Positions 8,942-16,269 of a DNA stretch of 64,000 nucleotides are shown here, in pieces (position 1 is the stretch's first letter; every line of letters begins with the position of its first letter). The stretch is taken from the NCBI GenBank assembly GCA_964386385.1, contig CAYLRN010000004.1, positions 62,001-126,000 of the forward strand. The letters run 5' to 3'. This stretch comes from RUG572 sp964386385. Its GTDB lineage: Bacteria; Verrucomicrobiota; Kiritimatiellia; RFP12; UBA1067. Below the pieces are notes generated by a model. The model made no database searches. It was not told where the DNA came from and was given only the letters and a program-made list of their open reading frames with translations. Position numbers and translations under genes: made by a program.

Positions 8942-8998
8942 AAAAACGCGGACGTTCGCCTATTCGCAGCCGTGCCACTTGCCTATGCGCGGCGGTTG

Positions 8999-9007
8999 TG
9001 CGATAAT
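8999..9007 (+). promoter_or_regulatory. extended -10 of rlmB (leaderless)
   Basis: The plus strand reads TGCGATAAT, ending 7 bases before the rlmB ATG at 9015. It is arranged back to back with the -10 of the divergent beta-helix gene. Confidence 0.5.
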
Positions 9008-9014
9008 TGTCCGC

Positions 9015-9809
9015 ATGGCAACCAACCGACACAGAGGTCCCCGGGAGATCCTTTCCGGCGGAGAATGGATATACGGGCGCAAGCCCGTTCTTGAAGTGCT
9101 GCAGGCGGAGAGGCGCAAGATCCGCGAGATGATCCTGCCGCCGCCCGAAAAGGGCGAGGCGGACGAGATCGCCTGGTTCAGGAAGGTCGCGCGCGAAATG
9201 GGCGTCGTCGTCCATTCCGAAGACCGGAAGCGCCTGGACGCGCTTGCGCGCGGCGGAAACCACCAGGGCGTCGCGGCGAAGGCGGACTCCTATCCGTACG
9301 TTCCCTTCGAGGAGATAGTGGAGGAGGTGGAGGCGGACGAGAACGCGCTTGTCGTGGTGCTGGACCATCTCGAGGACCCGCAGAACGTCGGCTCGATCCT
9401 CCGCAGCGCCTGCGCCGCCGGCGCGACGGGCGTCGTCATCCCGGAGGACCGCGGCGCGGGCGTCACCCCCGCCGTCGTGCGCGCGTCGGCCGGCGCGAGC
9501 GAGTACCTGAAGGTGGCGCGCGTCGTCAACGTCGTGCGCGCGATGAAGCGCCTCCAGGAGTCCGGCACGTGGTTCACGGGGCTTGACTGGGGCAAGGACG
9601 CGCGGGCTTACACGGACGTCGACTTCAAGGGCCGCACGGGGCTTGTCGTCGGCGCGGAGGGCGCCGGGGTGTCGCGCCTCGTCCGCGAGACGTGCGACTT
9701 CGTCGCAGTGCTGCCGATGGTCGGACGGATCGAATCGCTCAACGCCGGCGTCGCCGCCGCGATCTGCCTCTACGAAGTCCTGCGCCAGCGCGGCGTGAAG
9801 GGCAAGTGA
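9015..9809 (+). CDS. rlmB: TrmH/SpoU family rRNA 2'-O-methyltransferase (RlmB type)
   Basis: The start at 9015 gives 264 residues; a 12-residue upstream extension in the same frame is unlikely because it would include the -10 box. The N-terminal part (IYGRKPVLEVLQ) is the SpoU substrate-binding domain. The C-terminal SPOUT knot has the three family motifs: VLDHLEDPQNVGSILRSA, VVGAEGAGVSRLV, and VLPMVGRIESLNAGVAAAI. The product methylates the 2'-OH of a guanosine, most likely G2251 of 23S rRNA, using SAM. It heads a plus-strand run with the SGNH hydrolase 26 bases downstream. Confidence 0.93.
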   Translation: MATNRHRGPREILSGGEWIYGRKPVLEVLQAERRKIREMILPPPEKGEADEIAWFRKVAREMGVVVHSEDRKRLDALARGGNHQGVAAKADSYPYVPFEEIVEEVEADENALVVVLDHLEDPQNVGSILRSACAAGATGVVIPEDRGAGVTPAVVRASAGASEYLKVARVVNVVRAMKRLQESGTWFTGLDWGKDARAYTDVDFKGRTGLVVGAEGAGVSRLVRETCDFVAVLPMVGRIESLNAGVAAAICLYEVLRQRGVKGK

Positions 9810-9835
9810 ACGCACACGACAAGGAGAACGAGAAA

Positions 9836-10594
9836 ATGAGAAAAATCGCAGCAGTCGCCGTCGCCGCGCTTGCGCTCTGCGGCGCCGCCGCGGACGACGA
9901 CTTCCAGGCAAACCCCGTCCCGGCCATCGGGCAGAACGCGAAGGACAGCAAGGCGTTCGACCCGGCGAAGAAGGGGCCGCGCGTGCTCTTCGTCGGCAAC
10001 TCGATCACCCTGCACGGGCCGCGCCCGTCGATCGGATGGACGAACAACTGGGGCATGGCGGCGAGCGCGCGCGACCTGGACTACGTGCACCGCCTCCAGA
10101 GGAAGATCGCGGCGGCAAGCCCAGACGCGCAGTGCTGTCTCCTCCAGGTGGCCGGCACGTTCGAGCGCTCCTTCTTCAAGCCCGGCTGGTCGTGCGAGGC
10201 GAACTTCAAGTGGGCGCGCGAGTTCCGTCCGGACGTCGTCGTGATGTTCTTCGGCGCGAACGTCCCGCGCGAATACGACGCGGGGACGATGTCCCCCGCG
10301 CCCGCCCGCTCGTTCGGCGACGCGCTTGAATCGTTCCGCGTGTACCTGGACCCGGACGGCAAGGCGCGCTTTCTCGTCTCGCAGGGCTTCTACGTCCGCC
10401 CGAAACTCGACGCGGAGAAGGAGGCCGTCGCGAAGAGGCACGGCGACGTCTTCGTGGACATGACGGACGTCCGCGCCCGCAAGGACGCGCACGGACGCTA
10501 CAACCACCCCGGCGACCTCGGCATGGAGCTGATCGCAGAGCGCTTCTGGCACCACGTCGAGCCGCTCGTCCGCGATTTCAGGCCGCGCCAATGA
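9836..10594 (+). CDS. secreted SGNH/GDSL-like hydrolase
   Basis: The chosen start (9836, preceded by AAGGAGA) gives 252 residues with a short signal peptide ending around AAA-D at residue 19. A block I motif, VLFVGNSIT with the nucleophile Ser56, follows, then a mid-protein VVMFFGANVPREY segment. The C-terminal block is YNHPGDLGMELIAERFW, which supplies the Asp and His of the triad. These enzymes deacetylate or de-esterify carbohydrates and lipids; acetyl-esterase activity on a glycan would suit the neighbouring alpha-galactosidase. Its stop overlaps the nth start by 4 bases (ATGA). Confidence 0.88.
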   Translation: MRKIAAVAVAALALCGAAADDDFQANPVPAIGQNAKDSKAFDPAKKGPRVLFVGNSITLHGPRPSIGWTNNWGMAASARDLDYVHRLQRKIAAASPDAQCCLLQVAGTFERSFFKPGWSCEANFKWAREFRPDVVVMFFGANVPREYDAGTMSPAPARSFGDALESFRVYLDPDGKARFLVSQGFYVRPKLDAEKEAVAKRHGDVFVDMTDVRARKDAHGRYNHPGDLGMELIAERFWHHVEPLVRDFRPRQ

Positions 10595-11259
10595 CAGTCG
10601 CCGACGTGCCGGCGGTGGACAGGATCCTCCGAAGGGAGTTCCTGGCGCACGACTCGCCGATAATCGAGCTCATCGAGGCGCAGACGCGCGACCCGTTCTG
10701 CGTCCTAGTAGGCACAATCCTCTCCGCCCGCACGAAGGACGCCTGCACCGCCGGCGCGGTACGCCGCCTCTTCGCCGCCATGGGCGGCAGGGCGACGCCG
10801 GACGCGCTGGAGCGCATTCCACTTCCAGACCTCGAATCGCTCATCTATCCCGTCGGCTTCTACCGCGACAAGGCGCGCCACCTCCACGCCCTCCCGGGCG
10901 TCCTGCGCGAGAGGTTCAACGGCGTCCTCCCGAAGACGGTGGAGGAACTGTGCGAACTGCCGGGCGTCGGGCGCAAGACCGCGAACCTCACCGTCACCGT
11001 CGGATTCGGCCTCCCCGCGATATGCGTCGACGTCCACGTCCACCGCATAATGAACCGCATGGGGCTGATCCGGACGAAGACGCCGCTCGAAACGGAAATG
11101 GCGCTCCGCTCGATCCTTCCCGTCCGCCACTGGAAGACCTGGAACTCGCATTTCGTCTCGTTCGGACAGACCAGGTGCTTCCCGCGCAATCCCAACTGCG
11201 CCGGCTGCCCCGTCGCGAAGTGCTGTGACTCCGCAGGGAAGGACGCCGGCGCCAAATAG
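10591..11259 (+). CDS. nth: endonuclease III (DNA glycosylase/AP lyase)
   Basis: This 222-residue protein has the normal length of Nth. The helix-hairpin-helix is LPGVGRKTAN with catalytic Lys129, followed by the VDVHVHR segment with catalytic Asp147. The C-terminal C-X6-C-X2-C-X5-C pattern (RCFPRNPNCAGCPVAKCC) holds the 4Fe-4S cluster. It excises oxidised pyrimidines and nicks the abasic site. It overlaps the preceding hydrolase gene by 4 bases, so the two are translationally coupled. Confidence 0.95.
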   Translation: MTVADVPAVDRILRREFLAHDSPIIELIEAQTRDPFCVLVGTILSARTKDACTAGAVRRLFAAMGGRATPDALERIPLPDLESLIYPVGFYRDKARHLHALPGVLRERFNGVLPKTVEELCELPGVGRKTANLTVTVGFGLPAICVDVHVHRIMNRMGLIRTKTPLETEMALRSILPVRHWKTWNSHFVSFGQTRCFPRNPNCAGCPVAKCCDSAGKDAGAK

Positions 11260-11268
11260 CAGGAGACC

Positions 11269-12009
11269 ATGACCATGGACAAGCTCATAGACGCAATCAT
11301 GAACGCCAGGCACGTCGCCGCCCTGACAGGGGCCGGCGTGAGCACTCTCTGCGGCATCCCCGACTTCCGCGGCCCGCAGGGCCTCTACGGCAAGCCCGGC
11401 GCCGAAAGGATGTTCGACGTCGACTTCTTCGACCGCGACCCCTCGCTCTACTACGGGGGATGCCGCGAACTTGTCTACGGCCTTGAGAGATTCAGGCCAG
11501 GCCCCGTCCACTTCGCGCTCAAACACCTGGAGGAACTGGGACGCCTCGACGGAATCTCCACGCAGAACATCGACATGCTCCACCAGAAGGCCGGCTCGTC
11601 CCGCGTCCACGAAATCCACGGCTCGCCGCGCTTCCACCACTGCCGCTTCTGCGGCGCGGAGAAGACGTTCGAGGAAATATGCGAGGCGATCAGGGCGGCC
11701 GGCGACGCCCCCGGATTCGTACCGCGATGCAGATGCGGCGGGCCGTTCAAGCCGGACATCACGTTCTTCGGCGAATCCCTGCCGGAGGGCGCGTACATGA
11801 GGAGCGTCGAACTCATGGCCGGGGCGGACGTCCTGCTCGTCCTGGGGACTTCGCTCACTGTCTATCCTGCAAACACGCTTCCGGACCACACCCTGAAGGC
11901 CGGCGGAAAGGTCTTCATCGTCAACGCGCAGCCGACAGGGCTGGATTCCAGCGCGGCCGGAAGGTGGCCGGACCTGGCGGAGTTCGCCGAAAGGGTCCTG
12001 GCGCTATGA
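11269..12009 (+). CDS. Sir2 family NAD-dependent protein deacylase
   Basis: This 246-residue protein has the sirtuin motifs in order: GAGVS...GIPDFRG (residues 21-35), TQNID (98-102), the catalytic His117 in EIHGS, and a zinc site of Cys125, Cys128, Cys154 and Cys156. It ends with GTSLTVYPANTLP and IVNAQPTGLD, the NAD-binding region. It removes acyl groups from lysines with use of NAD. Two ATGs (11269 and 11275) are possible, and the GGAGACC site suits either. Its end overlaps the GH27 gene by 4 bases. Confidence 0.93.
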   Translation: MTMDKLIDAIMNARHVAALTGAGVSTLCGIPDFRGPQGLYGKPGAERMFDVDFFDRDPSLYYGGCRELVYGLERFRPGPVHFALKHLEELGRLDGISTQNIDMLHQKAGSSRVHEIHGSPRFHHCRFCGAEKTFEEICEAIRAAGDAPGFVPRCRCGGPFKPDITFFGESLPEGAYMRSVELMAGADVLLVLGTSLTVYPANTLPDHTLKAGGKVFIVNAQPTGLDSSAAGRWPDLAEFAERVLAL

Positions 12010-14108
12010 GAGCGCACTGCCTCATTGCGGCGGCGGCCATTGTTTCAACCTCCGCCTTCGCCGAACGGATCGTGTGGCTTGAGGACGTCGACCGCTCCGC
12101 CATGTCGTGCGGCTACGGGCGTCCGCTCGTCGGGCGTTCGGTGGACGGCGGGCTTCTGCAGCTCGGTGGCAGGACGTACGAGCGCGGGCTCGGAGTCCAC
12201 GCCTACAGCGCCCTTGAAGTGCCGGTCGGCGGAAACGCCCTGCGCTTCGAGGCGGACGTCGGAATCGACGACGAGATGAAGGACCGTCGAAAGGCGTCGG
12301 TCGTCTTCAACGTGTGGACGGACGGACGCCTCGCCGAATCCTCCGGCGTCCTGAAGCGCAGAAAGCGCACCCACCACTTCAACGTGGACCTCACCGACGT
12401 CCGGGTCGTGATGCTGGAGGTGACGGACGCTGGCGACGGAAACGACAGCGACCACGCCGACTGGGCGAACGCCTTCTTCGCGTTCAAGGACGGGACCGGC
12501 CTCGCAAGCGCCGCCGACGTCACGGAGCAGCTCGGCATTCTCACTCCGCCCGTCCCGTCCGCCCCGCGGATCAACGGACCCGCCGTCGTCGGCGTCCGCC
12601 CCGGCAGCCCGATCCTCTACCGCGTCCCCGTCAGCGGCGCGCGTCCGATGAAGATCGACGTCGCCGGCATCCCGCCAGGCGCCTACTACGACGCGAAAAG
12701 GCAGAGCGTCAACGGCGCCGTCGCGACGCCCGGCGAACACGCCCTCCGCATCGTCGCGGAAAACGCGCACGGCAGGGCGGAGCGCACCGTCCGCCTCGTC
12801 GTGGGCGAGAAGATCGCCCTCACGCCGCCGATGGGCTGGAGCAGCTGGAACGCATTCGCGGGCGCCGTGACGGCGAAGAAGGTCAAGGCCGCCGCGGACG
12901 CGATGGTGGCAAGCGGACTTGCGGACCACGGCTGGAGCTACGTGAACGTGGACGACTTCTGGCAGAACAGACCCGGAGAGAAGGAGGACAAGACGCTCAT
13001 GGGCCCGCCCAGGAACGAGGACGGGACAATCGGCGTCAACGCGCGCTTCCCGTCCATGCCCGCCCTCGCGGAATACGTCCACGCGCGCGGCCTTCGCGTC
13101 GGCCTCTACTCCTCGCCAGGCCCCACCACCTGCGGCGGATGCACCGGCAGCTGGATGCACGAGCTCCTCGACGCGCGGACGTACGCGGAATGGGGCTTCG
13201 ACTTCCTGAAATACGACTGGTGCAGCTACGGAAGCGTCGCACAGGGCGTCGGCCTTGAGCGCGCCCGCCTCCCGTACCTCCTGATGGGCAGCGCGCTTCG
13301 GACCCAGAACCGCGACATCGTCTTCTCCCTCTGCCAGTACGGCAGCGAGAACGTCCCGTCGTGGGGGGCGACCGCCGGCGGACAGTGCTGGCGCACGACC
13401 GGCGACGTCTTCGACAACTGGGGCAGCGTCTACGGCAGCGTCAGGGCGCAGGCGAACCTCTGGCACTGGTCCGGCCCCGGCTCCTGGAACGACCCCGACA
13501 TGCTCTGCGTCGGAAAGATGGCGTGGAACAAGTACGCAGGCTCCCGCCTCACGCCGAACGAGCAGTACACGCAGATATCGATGTGGTGCCTCATGGCCGC
13601 GCCGCTGACAATCGGATGCGACCTTGAAAAAATGGACGACTTCACGCTCTCCCTTCTCGTGAACGACGAAATCCTCGCCATCGACCAGGATCCGCTCGGA
13701 GCGGGGGCGGCGAAAGTCGCGGCGGACGGCGTAGGGGAGGTCTGGGCGCGTCCGCTTGCCGACGGCTCCGTCGCGGTCGGCCTCCTCAACGCCGGCCTCG
13801 TGCCGATGGAAATCGGATTCGACCTCGAAAAGGCCGGGCTTCTCGGCACGTGGAAGGTGCGCGACGTCTGGCGGCAGAAGGACGAGCCGCAGGTCACGGG
13901 TCTCTACGCGAAGAACGTGTTCGGACACGCCACGCACGTCGTGCGCCTGTCGCCGGACGCCGACGGCCGTCTGCGGGACGACATCCGCGACGTGCGCGAC
14001 AACGCCTGGCGGCGGATTCTCGAACGCCGGCGCCCCGTCGACCCGGCCGCGGCGAAAAAGGCCGCCGCCGACTGTCCGCAATGCCTTGAAAAACGCGGCC
14101 GGAAATGA
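12006..14108 (+). CDS. secreted alpha-galactosidase GH27 with N-terminal NPCBM domain
   Basis: The ATG at 12006 overlaps the sirtuin stop and gives 700 residues. A signal peptide (1-18) is followed by an NPCBM carbohydrate-binding domain (about 20-180; YERGLGVHAYSAL and WANAFFAFKDG are typical). A putative Ig-like linker (about 190-272) precedes the GH27 barrel from MGWSSWNAF. The catalytic residues are the nucleophile Asp404 in KYDWC and the acid/base Asp467 in WRTTGDV. A C-terminal beta domain follows. It would release alpha-galactose, or alpha-N-acetylgalactosamine or arabinopyranose in related members, from plant or host glycans outside the cytoplasm. It shares an operon with an SGNH esterase. 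Confidence 0.93.
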   Translation: MRAHCLIAAAAIVSTSAFAERIVWLEDVDRSAMSCGYGRPLVGRSVDGGLLQLGGRTYERGLGVHAYSALEVPVGGNALRFEADVGIDDEMKDRRKASVVFNVWTDGRLAESSGVLKRRKRTHHFNVDLTDVRVVMLEVTDAGDGNDSDHADWANAFFAFKDGTGLASAADVTEQLGILTPPVPSAPRINGPAVVGVRPGSPILYRVPVSGARPMKIDVAGIPPGAYYDAKRQSVNGAVATPGEHALRIVAENAHGRAERTVRLVVGEKIALTPPMGWSSWNAFAGAVTAKKVKAAADAMVASGLADHGWSYVNVDDFWQNRPGEKEDKTLMGPPRNEDGTIGVNARFPSMPALAEYVHARGLRVGLYSSPGPTTCGGCTGSWMHELLDARTYAEWGFDFLKYDWCSYGSVAQGVGLERARLPYLLMGSALRTQNRDIVFSLCQYGSENVPSWGATAGGQCWRTTGDVFDNWGSVYGSVRAQANLWHWSGPGSWNDPDMLCVGKMAWNKYAGSRLTPNEQYTQISMWCLMAAPLTIGCDLEKMDDFTLSLLVNDEILAIDQDPLGAGAAKVAADGVGEVWARPLADGSVAVGLLNAGLVPMEIGFDLEKAGLLGTWKVRDVWRQKDEPQVTGLYAKNVFGHATHVVRLSPDADGRLRDDIRDVRDNAWRRILERRRPVDPAAAKKAAADCPQCLEKRGRK

Positions 14109-14137
14109 ACCGGCAGATTTGAAAGGACTTCGACAAG

Positions 14138-15241
14138 ATGACGCCCGCATGGTCAGTACATCCCGACGAATGGAAACCGCTCCTGAAGGAACGCGGACTC
14201 CGCCCCTTCCGCGCAGACCAGATACTCCAGTGCCTCTACCGCGACTACATCATGGACTGGGACGACGCAACCACCCTTCCAAAGGACCTGCGCGAAACGC
14301 TCAAGACGGAGTTCCCGCTTCGTCCGCCGAAGGTCGCGGCGGAGGACAGGGCGGAGGACGGGACTGCGAAGCTGCTGCTTGAGATGGCGGACGGGCAGTC
14401 CGTCGAGACGGTCGTCATCCCCGCGCAGGGACGCCTTACGCAGTGCATATCGACCCAGGTCGGATGCGCCATGGGATGCGCGTTCTGCGCAAGCGGCAGC
14501 CGCGGCCTCGTGCGCTCGCTTACGGCGGACGAGATCGTGGGCGAAGTCCTCTGCGCGCAGTCCCTCTACGCGACGCCGGAGAACAGGCGGCAGGGATCCG
14601 GCCTCTGCCTGACGAACCTCGTCGTGATGGGGATGGGCGAGCCGTTCATGAACTACGACGAGACGATGAGGGCGCTGCGCATCATCAACGCCGGACGCGG
14701 CCCGAACCTCGGAGCCCGGCACATAACGCTTTCCACGTGCGGCGTCGTGCCGGGATTCGGGAAACTCGCCGCCGAAGGGCTGCAGTTCGAGTTGTCTGTG
14801 TCGCTCCATGCGCCGAACGACGAACTGCGCTCCCACCTCATGCCGGTCAACAGACGCTGGCCGGTAGACGAACTTATAGAGACGTGCCGCAGCTACACGC
14901 TTTCGACGGGGCGGGTGATAACGTTCGAGTACACGCTCGTGAAGGGTCTCAACGATTCGCGCGCGTGCGCGGAGGAACTTGTGCGCCTTCTGAAGCGCCT
15001 TCCGTCGTGCAAGGTCAACCTGATCCCACTTTCGCCGGTCGACCACCGCCCGGACCTCCACACGCCGGAGGAAAGCACGATGATGGCGTTCCTCGACGTG
15101 CTGATGAAAGCGCGAATCCAGACGATGCTGCGCCGCAGCCGCGGAAAGGACGTCGCCGCAGCCTGCGGACAGCTGCGCCTCCGGCACGGGCGCGCAGTCT
15201 GCCAGACCCCTTCCTCCGTCGTCGCAGACGGACGGGAATGA
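14138..15241 (+). CDS. rlmN: 23S rRNA (adenine2503-C2)-methyltransferase, radical SAM
   Basis: This 367-residue protein has the CxxxCxxC radical-SAM motif (Cys110, Cys114, Cys117 in VGCAMGCAFCASG). Other RlmN segments are VVIPAQGRLTQCISTQ, NLVVMGMGEPFMNYD, ITLSTCGVVPG, LSVSLHAPND and FEYTLVKGLND, with the late RSRGKDVAAACGQL that carries the methyl-accepting Cys. It methylates C2 of A2503 in 23S rRNA and of A37 in some tRNAs. It starts 29 bases after the alpha-galactosidase and is probably read through from it. Confidence 0.95.
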   Translation: MTPAWSVHPDEWKPLLKERGLRPFRADQILQCLYRDYIMDWDDATTLPKDLRETLKTEFPLRPPKVAAEDRAEDGTAKLLLEMADGQSVETVVIPAQGRLTQCISTQVGCAMGCAFCASGSRGLVRSLTADEIVGEVLCAQSLYATPENRRQGSGLCLTNLVVMGMGEPFMNYDETMRALRIINAGRGPNLGARHITLSTCGVVPGFGKLAAEGLQFELSVSLHAPNDELRSHLMPVNRRWPVDELIETCRSYTLSTGRVITFEYTLVKGLNDSRACAEELVRLLKRLPSCKVNLIPLSPVDHRPDLHTPEESTMMAFLDVLMKARIQTMLRRSRGKDVAAACGQLRLRHGRAVCQTPSSVVADGRE

Positions 15242-15270
15242 GCCGGTCGACTGCTAGGCAATGGCCTGAT

Positions 15271-16128
15271 TCACTGCCGGCGGCGGTTTTCCGCGCCAGA
15301 ATCGCCAACTGGGCGAAGCGCCTTCCTGGGGCTGGGCGAATCGGCGGAGGGCTCCAGCATGAGCGAGCGGAAGCGCTCGACGTCGGCGGAGCTGAAGCCC
15401 AGCGACTTGACGTAGCCCTCCGCCTTTTCCCGCAGCGTTGCGCCTGGATAGGGCGCGAAGACCTGCATCAGGTCGTCGAAGCGTCCGAAGTCGAATGAAT
15501 CGTTGCCCCTTGAGCGTTCGCTGAACTCGTAGTCGCGGCGAAGGTCGTCTTCGCACACGCCAAGCAAGGCCCCGAGCACGACGGCGACGGTTCCGGCGCG
15601 ATCGCGTCCGCGCTGGCAGTGGAAGAGAATAGGATACGCCGTCTCGTCGAGGAAGACGCGAAACAATTCCGCGAACGCGGCGCGTCCCCTGCGCGACACG
15701 AGGCCGACGTACGCCTGCGACGGGATATGCCGCCACGCGACGGATCCGCCAAGCGGCGACCCTTCCATCCCCTCGCATTCCCTGTCGTTGCGCAGGTCGA
15801 CGTCCGTCCTGACGCCGAGGACGTCCACGAGATGGAGCCGCGAACGTTCGGGCAGAGTCCTGTCGCCCCGATACCAGCGGCGGTAGCTGCGGTTGAGGGC
15901 TCCAGAGCGGAAGACGCGCCCCATGCGGACCTTTCGCCCGTCAAGCCCGGTCCATCCGCCAATATCGCGCATGTTCTCCACGCCGGGCACGTCGTGCACG
16001 ACAATGCCGTCGACAACGTACGAACGTGGAGCGGCGGCGTCAGACAGATGAAACGCCGCCAGCGCGATCCCGGCGACGGAGACGAGCGCGACGACGGCAA
16101 TGAGGCATCTTCCAAGACGTTTTTTCAT
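15271..16128 (-). CDS. tyrosine phosphatase-like protein with N-terminal membrane anchor
   Basis: From the ATG at 16128 the protein has 285 residues. A single N-terminal hydrophobic segment (about 8-29) acts as a signal anchor or signal peptide. The catalytic loop is HCQRGRDRAG, with Cys171 and Arg177 in the CX5R arrangement, and the upstream ENMRDIGGW and FRSGAL segments are those of the Tyr-phosphatase type 3 family. It should dephosphorylate a phosphotyrosine or phosphoinositide substrate on the outer face of the inner membrane. The start is supported by CATAAT ending 7 bases upstream (predicted leaderless). An upstream in-frame extension to 16191 would cross that promoter. Confidence 0.87.
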   Translation of the reverse strand: MKKRLGRCLIAVVALVSVAGIALAAFHLSDAAAPRSYVVDGIVVHDVPGVENMRDIGGWTGLDGRKVRMGRVFRSGALNRSYRRWYRGDRTLPERSRLHLVDVLGVRTDVDLRNDRECEGMEGSPLGGSVAWRHIPSQAYVGLVSRRGRAAFAELFRVFLDETAYPILFHCQRGRDRAGTVAVVLGALLGVCEDDLRRDYEFSERSRGNDSFDFGRFDDLMQVFAPYPGATLREKAEGYVKSLGFSSADVERFRSLMLEPSADSPSPRKALRPVGDSGAENRRRQ

Positions 16129-16135
16129 GCCGCGC

Positions 16136-16144
16136 ATTATGCCA
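16136..16144 (-). promoter_or_regulatory. extended -10 of tyrosine phosphatase gene (leaderless)
   Basis: The minus strand reads TGGCATAAT, ending 7 bases before the ATG at 16128. Confidence 0.45.
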
Positions 16145-16196
16145 CACGCACATGGCGGCAAAGTTGCCCGAACATTGCCGTTTGGCAACATTGAAG

Positions 16197-16211
16197 ATTA
16201 AGTGGTTAAGT
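16197..16211. repeat. left 15-nt terminal inverted repeat of R-M island
   Basis: The sequence ATTAAGTGGTTAAGT is the exact reverse complement of ACTTAACCACTTAAT at 23578-23592. The pair brackets the restriction-modification island, and the hsdR remnant begins within about 20 bases of this copy. Confidence 0.7.
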
Positions 16212-16269
16212 TGGGTCCCATAACGGCGAGACGATATCGTGCGAGCAGCAAGTACGCACTCGCGACAAG